Origin: Bacillota bacterium
GTDB lineage: Bacteria; Bacillota; Clostridia; Lachnospirales; Lachnospiraceae
NCBI GenBank assembly: GCA_023413555.1
Contig: JAEZPG010000052.1
Coordinates: 62,001-126,000 of the forward strand
DNA: 64,000 nt
Direction of reading: 5' to 3'
Within the stretch, counting starts at the first letter, position 1; every line of letters starts with the position of its first letter. A program made the translations under genes and the position numbers. Below, piece after piece: positions 25,301-33,859 of the stretch. The notes below the pieces were generated by a model. That model had not been told where the DNA came from and did no database searches. It was given only the letters and a program-made list of their open reading frames with translations.

Positions 25301-27017
25301 CGCTAAGGCTAGAAACTATCTGTTCCATATCTCCTGTGTTGTTATAAAGAGCATCAAATTTACTAGCTAGCTCCACACCATAATATACTTGGCCGCCCGA
25401 CCCCTCATAATCTGCTGACAATAATCTGTCCTTCACCATAGCACTCAGATAATAGTCTGTACTGGATTCAGGAAGGGTGATTGGCCAATAACATCCAAAG
25501 ATCTCATCTTTATCCGAATTTACTAATAGACTTAAACTACCTGAAGTATCGTTTCCCAAACCAAAACTATCATTTTTGTCAAACGTCAAAGTTGGTGCAG
25601 TTGTAGGTTCCATACTTTCATAATCTATACTAAATTCCTTATGTCCTACAGGAAGGTCAGAACCACTAAAATCATTAAATTTCTCACTATAGTTAGCCTG
25701 AGTCTCTCCACTGTGAATGGTAGGGTTATAAGCATTATAGGATACAGAAGAAAGAATATCTGTTCCAGGAGCTGCTAAGTCTACCGAATTCACACCATAA
25801 TTGGAAAATGCGGCAAGTTCTCCTTTTTCCGTGCTGGCAGCCACACTAATCATATAGTCGCTGGTAAATGCCCAAGGGTGATTAGGTTCTATATCATTAT
25901 TGGAAGCAATATTACCTGCAGCATTAACTGTAATAGCACCCTTCTTACCTACTAGATTAACTAACTTCTCAAATATGTCTGAGCCTTCTCCGCCGCCCCA
26001 GGAACAATTGATGGCAACCACATTCACCCCACAATTAATAGCACGGTTAATATAGTCATAAGCGGCGACTGCATCACTATCAAAACCTCCACCGTAACTA
26101 TCTAAGAATTTCAGTGCCATAAGCTTTACATTCTTTGCAACTCCTGTGACACCTGTTCCATTACCAGCAATGATACCTGCACAGTGAGTTCCATGACCAT
26201 TGTCATCCAAAGGATCTGCATCACCATTGAAAAAATCGTAGCCACAGGTTCCACTGAGAACACCTGTTTTATTCTCCCACATTCTTCCCTGTAAGGCTTC
26301 ATGCGTATAATCAATACCAGTATCTATAATCGCAATTACTTTTTCATCTGATTTGGCTGCTTCCCATGCTGCTTCCGGATTAACATCCTTGTCTACCGTT
26401 CCTTTATTCTGTCCTTGGTTATCCAAAGCCCACTGGTATTGTTTATAATTATCATCCGCACCTCTTTCCTTTACCGCATAGTTAGGCTGAGCTATAACGA
26501 TATTGGTATATTGCTCCTTTACAGCCTTTATTAGTGCTTCTGTGCTGAGATCTTCTGAAACCAAATGAGAAACCTGTAGTTTTTTAGCTGCTGTCGTAGC
26601 AGGCGCTAACTGAGCACTGCTTATGCTCTTTTGAACCGTGTCTTTATTCTCAAACTCATATGTAGTCTTTATCGTTACTATATCCCCTGCAAGAACAAAT
26701 TTACTTGCACTGAATTCACCTTTACTATTCTTTCTCGCTTGAAATACTTGGTTTGAATTTTCCACTGTAGCAGTATCATCTACATAAGCCATTACTAAAG
26801 CTTCATGTTCTTTATAGTCCTTACTTTTATCGTTTTGTGCAATGAAATCAGTATTCCTTGTCCCGATTTTCCCCGCAAATATTTCTCTAATGTCAGTTCC
26901 TACACTTCTCGATACGACCTCCCCTTCAGGTTGAGCACTAACCACATTACCCGTTAAGCTAAGTACTAACAGTGCTGCCATCAACATGGATAGTATTCGT
27001 CTTTTTAATCTCCTCAT
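22374..27017 (-). CDS. Very large secreted subtilisin-family serine protease with kelch-like, BIG2 and FN3-like domains
   Basis: 1547 aa. A signal peptide (basic MRRLKRR, hydrophobic core, cut near VVSAQ) precedes a propeptide of roughly 180 aa. The S8 triad is complete: D232 in IDTGID, H275 in NGHGTH, S646 in NGTSMAAP. About 190 residues (about 430-620) are inserted between His and Ser, longer than usual, and look like a beta-sandwich. Then come kelch-like repeats, a Listeria/BIG2-type Ig domain (SIRLNKQKIALQQGDSF) and two FN3-like domains at the C-terminus. No LPXTG anchor. It probably digests extracellular protein. Single gene with its own terminator. Confidence 0.92.
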   Translation of the reverse strand: MRRLKRRILSMLMAALLVLSLTGNVVSAQPEGEVVSRSVGTDIREIFAGKIGTRNTDFIAQNDKSKDYKEHEALVMAYVDDTATVENSNQVFQARKNSKGEFSASKFVLAGDIVTIKTTYEFENKDTVQKSISSAQLAPATTAAKKLQVSHLVSEDLSTEALIKAVKEQYTNIVIAQPNYAVKERGADDNYKQYQWALDNQGQNKGTVDKDVNPEAAWEAAKSDEKVIAIIDTGIDYTHEALQGRMWENKTGVLSGTCGYDFFNGDADPLDDNGHGTHCAGIIAGNGTGVTGVAKNVKLMALKFLDSYGGGFDSDAVAAYDYINRAINCGVNVVAINCSWGGGEGSDIFEKLVNLVGKKGAITVNAAGNIASNNDIEPNHPWAFTSDYMISVAASTEKGELAAFSNYGVNSVDLAAPGTDILSSVSYNAYNPTIHSGETQANYSEKFNDFSGSDLPVGHKEFSIDYESMEPTTAPTLTFDKNDSFGLGNDTSGSLSLLVNSDKDEIFGCYWPITLPESSTDYYLSAMVKDRLLSADYEGSGGQVYYGVELASKFDALYNNTGDMEQIVSSLSAVGMDYSMPNSNFWSMVSGNTEIKKSEEGKYVFYIIGISWGQSTSEINIDNIGVSKQNMVPDDFGKYDFYNGTSMAAPHVTASVALLRQCNPEITTEALRDKVVTCARSEEKLEGATKEKRNLDLSNYNKNTMVIKSISYSNGKIILKGNSLSEVAAIQINGNPAAFTCTKDTELSVTASNCANKKVSFVFTFKDGTTTTRTEYISYNTVEVSTITDVNDVEKGSIVSDGSTIYNYGENGFGSYKLTDGYGEWTENEIVTNKVVDAEVVETLGSEPASIKSNIFYNKHNIYALAQNTIGYATTIALVVYDTANGNWSKLCDVPAKYNMSNVVGTSLAVYNGKIYLMGGMNEKSLEVLNTVYSYDINKNTWLQEANLLEGRAFAKVNVVKGKLILTFGTVDGQSSLSDTAPAPLLMTSQGWSQSTAKCKATANRIEYMGMKPYSYYDASVGTSTKGLVFAGLVTEDFGDVFYYNVDKDSYETASNCSLYEYTKVPEFYGGTSVADQFCFLGKGEKSLKYDEWGEPYYTYSNKLYSIPMETGYYNVVGDNTFCQYSGAGYYLPGESAKISIMPMDGYTVSGYLLNGVEYEGTTVTIDKIDKNYTIEPIGKPLAIGIVFSQSEYEVIAGNTLTIDAQLLPMGAQDEIFWEVDSDDSSITNGILKTSFKDAGRLLTVIAYTESGAISICKVKVISVAQSIRLNKQKIALQQGDSFSIVATVSPANPINGLLRYKSSNPSVAMVNDSGDLVGLKPGKAIITISTVATKNVKPVQIQCQVTVVARVSQVTKLKATAASNQIKLSWNKVNSADGYIVYRYDSKTKKDVQIAVVYGGQKTSYTVKQLLGSKGAKLAAGTAYVFRVLAFDKVEGTLLYGPKASISTFTTPNASSIKGVKNSKKGQLKVTWSKASGITGYQIYMSDKGNGRYLLKATIKKAGTDSVTLKGLKKGTWYVKVRTYKVINGRIIYSNYSVYKKVKIKK

Positions 27018-27156
27018 TTTTGTACCCCTTTCAATTATTATTAGAGAATACCACTTTCTTCCAAATGGTATATACTATAATATGTCATTTTTATGTCTTT
27101 TTGTCCATTTAAATTGTACGACGTATTCTCCTATTATTAGACTTAAATAATTTAAG

Positions 27157-29481
27157 TCACTGGTATTTACCAATATAAAGTGTTTTACCGGCACCCAACG
27201 ACAGCATAACTTCATTACAATCTTCTTCTCTCTGTAAAAATAAATTAAGAAATTGCAATTCACCTATTTCTTTATAGCTAAGGGTGTATACTAACTCTTC
27301 TTTTACCTCCTTTGAGGGAATCATGGCAATTACTTTTCCACTAGTTCTATATAGCGGAGCGTGGGTGACTCCTCCCACAATTAATAGAGGCGGCAAACTA
27401 TGAATATAACGCTCCGGCTGGATATGTAACAGAACCTGATAAGTGTGCCATAAGAACTTTTTTACCTCAAAATAATATTGCACTCGAATCTTTTCTCTCT
27501 TATCAGTAACCTTAGTAGCAGGTTCAAAGTTCTCGATACCAGCGTTGGTACGTAAACCTACTCCCTCTGAATAATGCTTCTCCCCATTTGCCACATATAC
27601 AGTATAAACCCGATAACCATAGATATTCCCAGCTGTGATTTCCCTGTCGACGTAGCCATTAGCAGTGACATTAAAAAGCAACTCTCCCTCGGAAGGATGT
27701 GCTGGTACATATCCCTTGGCACGGTAGACTTCCACCTTCGCTCCGGTTGGAACCTTTGCCCAGGTAATTTCGACTCCCCCCTTCTTTAAGCAAATAGAAG
27801 GTCTCTCCACTTCACAGTAATTTGCTATACCAGATCTTGAAATCAGTCCATTGGAGTATATTCCACATCTAACTGCATACACAGCATAATAATATTTTTC
27901 TCCAGGCACAATACTTTGGTCTACAAAGCTGTTACCTTCCACAGTTCCAAGAACGTAACCATCCTGTCTATGATAAGGTCTGGCATCCTTTTTTCTAATG
28001 ACACAATAATTGACATAAGCTTCTTTCTTGTTATCATTCCAGTGAACATAGTTACAATGACGGGTACTGTCAACAGAAACTGTAATGGTACCATATAGCT
28101 TTGGGGGATATTTCCCCAATAGCTCCATGACACCAGGATAATCGGAACAGACTGCAAGTGCATCCATACACGCATTTATAATCTCTTCTTCCTGTCTGGT
28201 GTTTTCTGCCTGTGTAAGAAAGTTCTTTCCGCTTACCAGGCCATGGTTAATCTTCGTCTCCATCAGTGGGTTACTATACTGTGGAAATTCCCTCTTTAAT
28301 TGTATGAATTCCAGGTTAGCAGCATAAAACCTTTTCTTCTCTGCTTCTTCCTTAACTTTATCTAACAGTGTAGATAACCGCTTGTTCTGTACTGTTAACT
28401 GGTCTTGTATTCGCATGAGCTCCGGAACATCACCACATTGCCTGATTGCCTCCTGTAATAACTTCTCTGCCTCCTCATAGTGTAACCTAGACATTGCCTC
28501 ACGAATTTTTACGACCTTTGGGTAAAGACTATTGGCTCTGGAGATTGGTTCCTGACTAGGTTTGTGCCTATCCTTAGATTTCTTTGTCGTAGGCACATAA
28601 CGATGTTCGATAGGCAAATTAGTCTCTTCTCCCTGGTAGCTGATATGTTCCCTTTCCATATAGGCTTTTAGAAGTTTCTCTGCTATGTCCTTGTTTCCAC
28701 ACGCTTCAACAAGAAGCCTTATTGCTTCCTCCCACTGCCCCTTCTCAAGTACCTTTGTAAACCTGGTTGCCACCTCAATCTGCTCATACACAGCCTGTAT
28801 ACTTTTCCACTGAAGATACTCATCATAGGCCTTCCTTCCCTCCTCAGAAGCAAAGGTACGCTTACACTCTGCACAAAGCTTTTCATTGGCTGACTCTGTG
28901 GATGTATACTTTCCCTTCTCCCTATCCATTTTATTGGCTAATCCAAGCAATTCCCTAGTTGAAAGTCGTCGAACCCTATCATATATCTTGTCTTTTCTAA
29001 GATAATCATAATAATCTTTCTTTTGTAGAGCTTCCAAATATACTAAGAACACTTGAAAATGGTCGTATTCTGCTGGTTTTGTAGACAGAGACTGTTCTCT
29101 ATCTTCTTTCCTGATGGAGACCTGACAGACCTTCTCTACCATCTCCGTTGAAACCTGACACTTATCGGCAATTAATTTTATCTCAGCCTCATAAAGAAAC
29201 CCTCTTTTGGCTACAATGAGCAAATGATTTTCTATCTTCTTTCTTGTAAGATTAGCTGCTTCTTCTGCTTCCTTTTTTCTAAGGTTCGTATCTGACATAA
29301 CTCTTTTAATATCAGGTAAAAGGGCCATATATTCTCGGAATACAGGCCCTTTTCTAAAATCCATGGCACCCCTTGACCATTCATGTTGTTTCTTCTCAAT
29401 ACTTCTCGTTATCTCCTCTATACGTTCCTCTGGTGGGTCATATGGAAGCCCCAGCAGGAGATAGTAATTGCTACGAGCCAC
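27157..29481 (-). CDS. Hsp70-operon protein: J-like N-terminus without HPD, helical middle, FN3-like C-terminus
   Basis: 774 aa, no signal peptide, so cytoplasmic. Residues 1-40 (YYLLLGLPYDPPEERIEEI) resemble helix I of a J domain, but no HPD follows. The middle (to about 440) is charged and helical, with an isolated CAEC pair and TPR-like stretches (YEEAEKLLQEAIRQ). From about 455 two FN3-like beta domains (EKYYYAVYAVR, GYRVYTVYV) and a final beta-rich domain follow. GTG 29481 with AGGGGG six bases upstream is chosen over GTG 29511. It begins 10 bp after the Hsp70-vWA gene stop. A weak hairpin (27140-27158) overlaps its stop. Function unknown; acts presumably with the Hsp70 proteins. Confidence 0.72.
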   Translation of the reverse strand: MARSNYYLLLGLPYDPPEERIEEITRSIEKKQHEWSRGAMDFRKGPVFREYMALLPDIKRVMSDTNLRKKEAEEAANLTRKKIENHLLIVAKRGFLYEAEIKLIADKCQVSTEMVEKVCQVSIRKEDREQSLSTKPAEYDHFQVFLVYLEALQKKDYYDYLRKDKIYDRVRRLSTRELLGLANKMDREKGKYTSTESANEKLCAECKRTFASEEGRKAYDEYLQWKSIQAVYEQIEVATRFTKVLEKGQWEEAIRLLVEACGNKDIAEKLLKAYMEREHISYQGEETNLPIEHRYVPTTKKSKDRHKPSQEPISRANSLYPKVVKIREAMSRLHYEEAEKLLQEAIRQCGDVPELMRIQDQLTVQNKRLSTLLDKVKEEAEKKRFYAANLEFIQLKREFPQYSNPLMETKINHGLVSGKNFLTQAENTRQEEEIINACMDALAVCSDYPGVMELLGKYPPKLYGTITVSVDSTRHCNYVHWNDNKKEAYVNYCVIRKKDARPYHRQDGYVLGTVEGNSFVDQSIVPGEKYYYAVYAVRCGIYSNGLISRSGIANYCEVERPSICLKKGGVEITWAKVPTGAKVEVYRAKGYVPAHPSEGELLFNVTANGYVDREITAGNIYGYRVYTVYVANGEKHYSEGVGLRTNAGIENFEPATKVTDKREKIRVQYYFEVKKFLWHTYQVLLHIQPERYIHSLPPLLIVGGVTHAPLYRTSGKVIAMIPSKEVKEELVYTLSYKEIGELQFLNLFLQREEDCNEVMLSLGAGKTLYIGKYQ

Positions 29482-29491
29482 AGTAATCCCC

Positions 29492-31471
29492 CTATTCTGA
29501 CTGATTTTCACTGATAATTTGAGCTATTGTAAGCCATTCTCCCTTACCTTTTCTCTTTTCTGTAAAATCACTTAACTTCTTTAAGGAAGCCAACCTACTT
29601 AAGTATTCGGTATCTGCCCTTCCAAATGCCATGGTATAGACAGTTATTCCTTTTTCTTTGCAAAGTCCTGCTATCTGCATAGCTCTTTCTTTATCTGGCC
29701 AGGCTCCATCTGTAACTAATACCATAGTTACCTCTTCCTTCAATTCTTTCTCATTTTGACAATGTTTTTCATATACTGCAGCAAATGGTGAGGTTCCATT
29801 CCCGTAGCCAAACATTCTCCCACTGATATGAAGTCTTTGTAAAGTTCTATTGATATTATTGAGATTATCTGTTGGTGGTAGGATAATTTGGCTTTGATCT
29901 GAAAATCCAATGATGCCTACCTTTTTGCAAGTCAAATCCAATTCACTGGCTATTCGCCGTAAGGATCTTTTAGCTTCCACAAAGGGAAGTCCTGCCATAC
30001 TTCCAGACAGATCCACACAAAAGTAGACAATACCCTCTTCCTCTTTCGCTATTTCTTCCTCTATGATCTGAGGCTGCCGGTTGACCCATTCCATATCAAG
30101 AGGAATCGGTTCTCTATGAATGGCCAGTAGTTCACCTTTCTCCCGTTGTCTGGCTTGAATATGTATGATGGCATCTTCATCATAGGAAAAAGTCACATCT
30201 ATTAAGGTCTTACCACCTTCAATATATACGATATGGTCAATTATATACTTTCCTACCACGATACATTCCTTTGGAACTGCTCCTTCGCCCTGTAATAAAT
30301 AGATGGTCATTCTACCACCTTCTTTTCCTACCGAAAGAAGAAAAGTTCTAGTATTACTGATCGGAATTCTTGCATTCTTGTGTATCAGAATAGAATTCAC
30401 ATACCATGCGCCATCCAGACTTACAGAGATCATACCAATGGAATTGGCTACTACCTCCTGAATTCTATTCTTCTCATTAGTACTTCTCTTCCATAACCAG
30501 GCCTTTATAGCAGCTCCATAAACCACATCATAATCCGTGTTAACCCCCATGATACCTGTACAACCCAGTTCTTTTTCTACATATTCTCTTAGCATAGGAA
30601 TCTTTGTTGCACCACCAGAGAATAGAATTCCATCCACATCCGGTTCTTTTATATTTAGACTTAATAGTAGTCTTTTTATCATATCCACAGTCAGTGCAAG
30701 CATTGTCTTAGTCATCATAAAGAGCATATCCCGAGTAATATAATATCTTCCTGTATAACCTTTATAATGGACCACAGCCTCTGCACCAGAAACCTGACTT
30801 AAGCGGATTAATACCTGCTCTGCTAATTCTCTTATTTTGATACCTTCTAACTTATCCTCGGTAAAATCGACTTTGAACTCTCTATAAAACTGATTCTGAA
30901 TATAGAAGACTATTACATCTTCCCATTCCCGTCCACCTATATCCCTGCTACCCGTAGCTCCTAATATCTTCACCTGGCCATTGTTCAGGTCTGCTACTGC
31001 AATCTCAAAGTTACCTCCACCCAACTTATAAATAAGAACTTTTCTCTTAGTGTTTGGATTACGATAACCATAAGCTAAGGCAGCTGCTGTAGGTTCATTT
31101 ATCATACCTACCACCTGTACACCAGTTATCCCTAACATTTCTTTAAGATTTCTCCTCTCACCATCTGTATAGAAGGTGGGGACGATAATAACTGCTTCAG
31201 TAATCTTCTGCCCCACCCTTTGCCTGGCCATTTCTAACAAGTAACTTAGATAGTCGGAAGTCAGTGCTATCATATCTCCTTCACCAGCAAGCCTTTTATC
31301 TAGCGCTTCCTGGCCAAAGAAAAGAGTTTTGTCAGATAAGGCCACCATAATAGATGGTGTTTTCAGTTCACCCTCCGCATTAGGGATTAAGACCAGCTCT
31401 TCTGCAATTGAATCTACATAAGCAAGGGAGGAATAACATGTTCCCAGGTCAATTCCCACACAAATACCCAA
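29492..31471 (-). CDS. Hsp70-like protein with eroded ATPase site fused to a von Willebrand A domain
   Basis: 659 aa. Residues 1-330 are an Hsp70 nucleotide-binding fold (GIDLGTCYS at 6-14, NEPTAAALAYG from 125, SGGATKIP), about 345-475 a substrate-binding-like beta domain, and 480-659 a vWA domain with a complete MIDAS: DLSGS (487-491), a Thr in GTSPF and Asp in VTDG. Against the neighbouring Hsp70, 26 residues are missing before VIIVP, including the catalytic Lys; DLGGGTFD is KLGGGNFE (149-156). ATP hydrolysis is therefore doubtful. TTG start with AGAAGG. It lies 20 bp downstream of the DnaK-like gene. Confidence 0.88.
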   Translation of the reverse strand: MGICVGIDLGTCYSSLAYVDSIAEELVLIPNAEGELKTPSIMVALSDKTLFFGQEALDKRLAGEGDMIALTSDYLSYLLEMARQRVGQKITEAVIIVPTFYTDGERRNLKEMLGITGVQVVGMINEPTAAALAYGYRNPNTKRKVLIYKLGGGNFEIAVADLNNGQVKILGATGSRDIGGREWEDVIVFYIQNQFYREFKVDFTEDKLEGIKIRELAEQVLIRLSQVSGAEAVVHYKGYTGRYYITRDMLFMMTKTMLALTVDMIKRLLLSLNIKEPDVDGILFSGGATKIPMLREYVEKELGCTGIMGVNTDYDVVYGAAIKAWLWKRSTNEKNRIQEVVANSIGMISVSLDGAWYVNSILIHKNARIPISNTRTFLLSVGKEGGRMTIYLLQGEGAVPKECIVVGKYIIDHIVYIEGGKTLIDVTFSYDEDAIIHIQARQREKGELLAIHREPIPLDMEWVNRQPQIIEEEIAKEEEGIVYFCVDLSGSMAGLPFVEAKRSLRRIASELDLTCKKVGIIGFSDQSQIILPPTDNLNNINRTLQRLHISGRMFGYGNGTSPFAAVYEKHCQNEKELKEEVTMVLVTDGAWPDKERAMQIAGLCKEKGITVYTMAFGRADTEYLSRLASLKKLSDFTEKRKGKGEWLTIAQIISENQSE

Positions 31472-31496
31472 AGACCAACCTTCTTTCCTGCATCCA

Positions 31497-33104
31497 TTAT
31501 TCGATTGTCAGATACATCATTTTCTGTTTGAGCTCCATCACCTTTTCTTCTGTTAGTATACACTCAGACTGGAAGCTTGCCTGAATCTCTCGATTACTGC
31601 TAAGCTCTTTCCCGGTTAACTTTAACGTTCCTTCATTGGTCAATTCCATGGTAATCTCCACTCCTGAACCAACCTTCAAATTACGTGGCAGATCAAGAAT
31701 TGCATTACCTACCTTATAAGTCTCTTCCACTGGATACGAGCCTTTTAAGATAGAACTTTCATACACTTCAATGTTGGCATATTCTTGGTCTTCCTCTGCT
31801 ATACCAAATATTTTCTTAACTTTACAAGGTGTATTGGTATTCTTCAAAATTAGATTTGAAATGATTAGTCTCCCATCTCTCATAGCTTTAATGCCAAAGC
31901 TTTTACTGGTTTTAGTGTGAATCACCACTCGCTGGGAGCGTTTAGGTTCTACAGAAACACTTGGTATATAATCCACAACTTCAGCCTCAGCATTTTGATC
32001 CATGGTAGTAATTTCATAAGAGGCTCTCGCATCAGCCATACATTTCACAATTGCATAGATCGCTGCCCCTTTAGCAACAGCCTCATCTGGTTCAATCAGT
32101 TTTGGCTGTATATGAAGTTTCTCTTCAATGGCTCCCCTTACCTGTGGCATCTTTGTTGAGCCACCCACCAAAAGGAATTCATCAATATGAGAACACCCAT
32201 ACTCTCTGGCTATTTTCATAACCTGTTCTGTCAGATCCATGGAATTATCTAATAATGGCCTGGTCAATTCATCGAATTTATCCCGAGTCAACTCCACTGC
32301 AGCTTTATAACCCTGAATATGTAACATTATGGTAGTTTTATCCCTAGAACTCAACTGAATCTTAGCCCTCTCTACTTTGATAGCAAGATCCTGTTTTGCC
32401 TCATCATCATAATCACCACGATACCCAGACTGTTGTTCAAACTGCTCTGCCACATACCTCATAATCATGGCATCCCAATCCTTGCCTCCTAAATCATGGT
32501 TTCCATCGGTACAGATTACATTAATGTCTCCTCCTTCAATCTTCATCACCGTCACATCAAAGGTTCCTCCACCAAGATCATACACAAGGACTGTCTTTTT
32601 CTCAGTTTCTTTACTGCATCCATAATATATGGCCGCAGCAGTTGGCTCATCCAAAATAGAAATAACATTGAGCCCTGCCACAATTCCAGCCTGTTTTGTA
32701 GCCATACGCTCTGCCTCTCCAAAATAAGCCGGACAAGTAATCACAACATCCTTAACCTGATCATCCAAAAGTTCTCCAGCATCTTTACAAATTTTACGAA
32801 GAATACATGCAGACACCTCTACTGGTGTAATCTCTTTATCCCCATTTGCCCCATAATAAACCTTTGTTTCACGTCCCATTTTTGTTTTAATGAGAGATAT
32901 AGTATTTTTCGCATAAAGAACAGAGGTATCCTTAGCTACCTGCCCAACAAGAACTTCATTGCTATCCTCCAGAAATTGTACCACGGAAGGAGTTGTATTG
33001 GTTCCCTCCCTATTTTGGACAACAACCGGCCGTCCTGTTTCATCCTGATAGGCAATGCAGGAATAAGTAGTTCCCAAATCAATTCCATACACATATTTAG
33101 ACAT
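31497..33104 (-). CDS. DnaK-like Hsp70 without lid domain
   Basis: 535 aa. The nucleotide-binding domain is intact: GIDLGTTYS, a Lys in SLIKTKMG, DEPTAAAIYYG, DLGGGTFDVT and LVGGSTKMPQV. The beta substrate-binding domain runs from about 380 to 510. The chain then stops about 80-100 residues short of housekeeping DnaK, so the helical lid is lost; it ends with LKQKMMYLTIE. ATG 33104 follows AGGAAGGAG, and the longer frame from 33125 overlaps the grpE-like stop. It is not the housekeeping dnaK: there is no hrcA, no dnaJ behind it and no CIRCE element upstream. Confidence 0.93.
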   Translation of the reverse strand: MSKYVYGIDLGTTYSCIAYQDETGRPVVVQNREGTNTTPSVVQFLEDSNEVLVGQVAKDTSVLYAKNTISLIKTKMGRETKVYYGANGDKEITPVEVSACILRKICKDAGELLDDQVKDVVITCPAYFGEAERMATKQAGIVAGLNVISILDEPTAAAIYYGCSKETEKKTVLVYDLGGGTFDVTVMKIEGGDINVICTDGNHDLGGKDWDAMIMRYVAEQFEQQSGYRGDYDDEAKQDLAIKVERAKIQLSSRDKTTIMLHIQGYKAAVELTRDKFDELTRPLLDNSMDLTEQVMKIAREYGCSHIDEFLLVGGSTKMPQVRGAIEEKLHIQPKLIEPDEAVAKGAAIYAIVKCMADARASYEITTMDQNAEAEVVDYIPSVSVEPKRSQRVVIHTKTSKSFGIKAMRDGRLIISNLILKNTNTPCKVKKIFGIAEEDQEYANIEVYESSILKGSYPVEETYKVGNAILDLPRNLKVGSGVEITMELTNEGTLKLTGKELSSNREIQASFQSECILTEEKVMELKQKMMYLTIE

Positions 33105-33121
33105 AATCAATCTCCTTCCTA

Positions 33122-33673
33122 TCATGTATTGGATTGGTATTTATACACCGTAACTTTTTCTGGCCAAATAACCTTTCCCTTGTAGAAATAGCCAAAACCC
33201 ATGCTTTCTGAAACCTTGCCGTTAAGTTCTAGATTGTTGGTGGCAATGGTAGATAGAATACGTTGACGAACCGGTATAAAAGGTTCTCCTGCTGTGGCCT
33301 TGTATATATCTACTCCATAGTTATTCAAAATATAGTGTAAGTCTTCAATAAAGTCAGTAATGACAAAAGCTGCCTCTGCCTGTTCTGCCCCTTTTGTTCC
33401 ATAAGTGATACCTGCTTTTCTGATGTTGTCAACGACCTCAATAATATCAATTAGTATAGGCTTTATCAAGGAGCCATACAAATCATTACGATAGTTCTGC
33501 AATTCTGTGTGCATCTGGTCTATTAATTTTTCCTGCTTTTCATCATAGAGAAAACGTTCCTCAAAGTCTTTTGTCAATTGTTCTAACAGTTGAGATAGAT
33601 TCTCTAATTTGCTTGTAACTTCCTCTTTTATATTCTTTTGTAAACTAAGATCTTCTACAAATCCTTGCTCCAT
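33122..33673 (-). CDS. GrpE-like nucleotide-exchange factor
   Basis: 183 aa. The N-terminal half is a long coiled-coil helix (LENLSQLLEQLTKDFEERF to MHTELQNYRNDLY). The C-terminal part resembles the GrpE beta domain, with GKVSESMGFGYFYKGKVIWPEKVTVYK in place of the usual VLRPAMVSV end. GrpE proteins release ADP from Hsp70. First gene of the four-gene Hsp70 operon; ATG 33673 follows AGGAAGGAG, and the next gene starts 17 bp after its stop. The low similarity to housekeeping GrpE indicates a dedicated partner. Confidence 0.82.
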   Translation of the reverse strand: MEQGFVEDLSLQKNIKEEVTSKLENLSQLLEQLTKDFEERFLYDEKQEKLIDQMHTELQNYRNDLYGSLIKPILIDIIEVVDNIRKAGITYGTKGAEQAEAAFVITDFIEDLHYILNNYGVDIYKATAGEPFIPVRQRILSTIATNNLELNGKVSESMGFGYFYKGKVIWPEKVTVYKYQSNT

Positions 33674-33793
33674 TATCTCCTTCCTCTCTCCAGACTAAGC
33701 AGGGACAGGTTGTCTTAAGATTCCCATTCCATCCGGCAAATACTATTTCCATACATTTTTATTAGAAAGAGGATGCATTTAGAACTACAGATT

Positions 33794-33838
33794 AAAAAAC
33801 CCCCCAGTGGCATATCATCTTCAACAACCACTAGGAGG
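33794..33838 (-). terminator. Rho-independent terminator of topB
   Basis: Minus strand: CCTCCTAGTGG (33838-33828) pairs with CCACTGGGGGG (33810-33800), followed by TTTTTT. It separates topB from the Hsp70 operon, which must have its own promoter in 33674-33793; I could not pick a convincing one. Confidence 0.88.
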
Positions 33839-33859
33839 TATAACAACTCTTTACATGTT

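Noticed and set aside
31497..33673. Housekeeping grpE-dnaK heat-shock operon
   Set aside because: The Hsp70 is about 80-100 residues too short, GrpE is divergent, no hrcA or canonical dnaJ is present and no CIRCE repeat (TTAGCACTC-N9-GAGTGCTAA) is found upstream.
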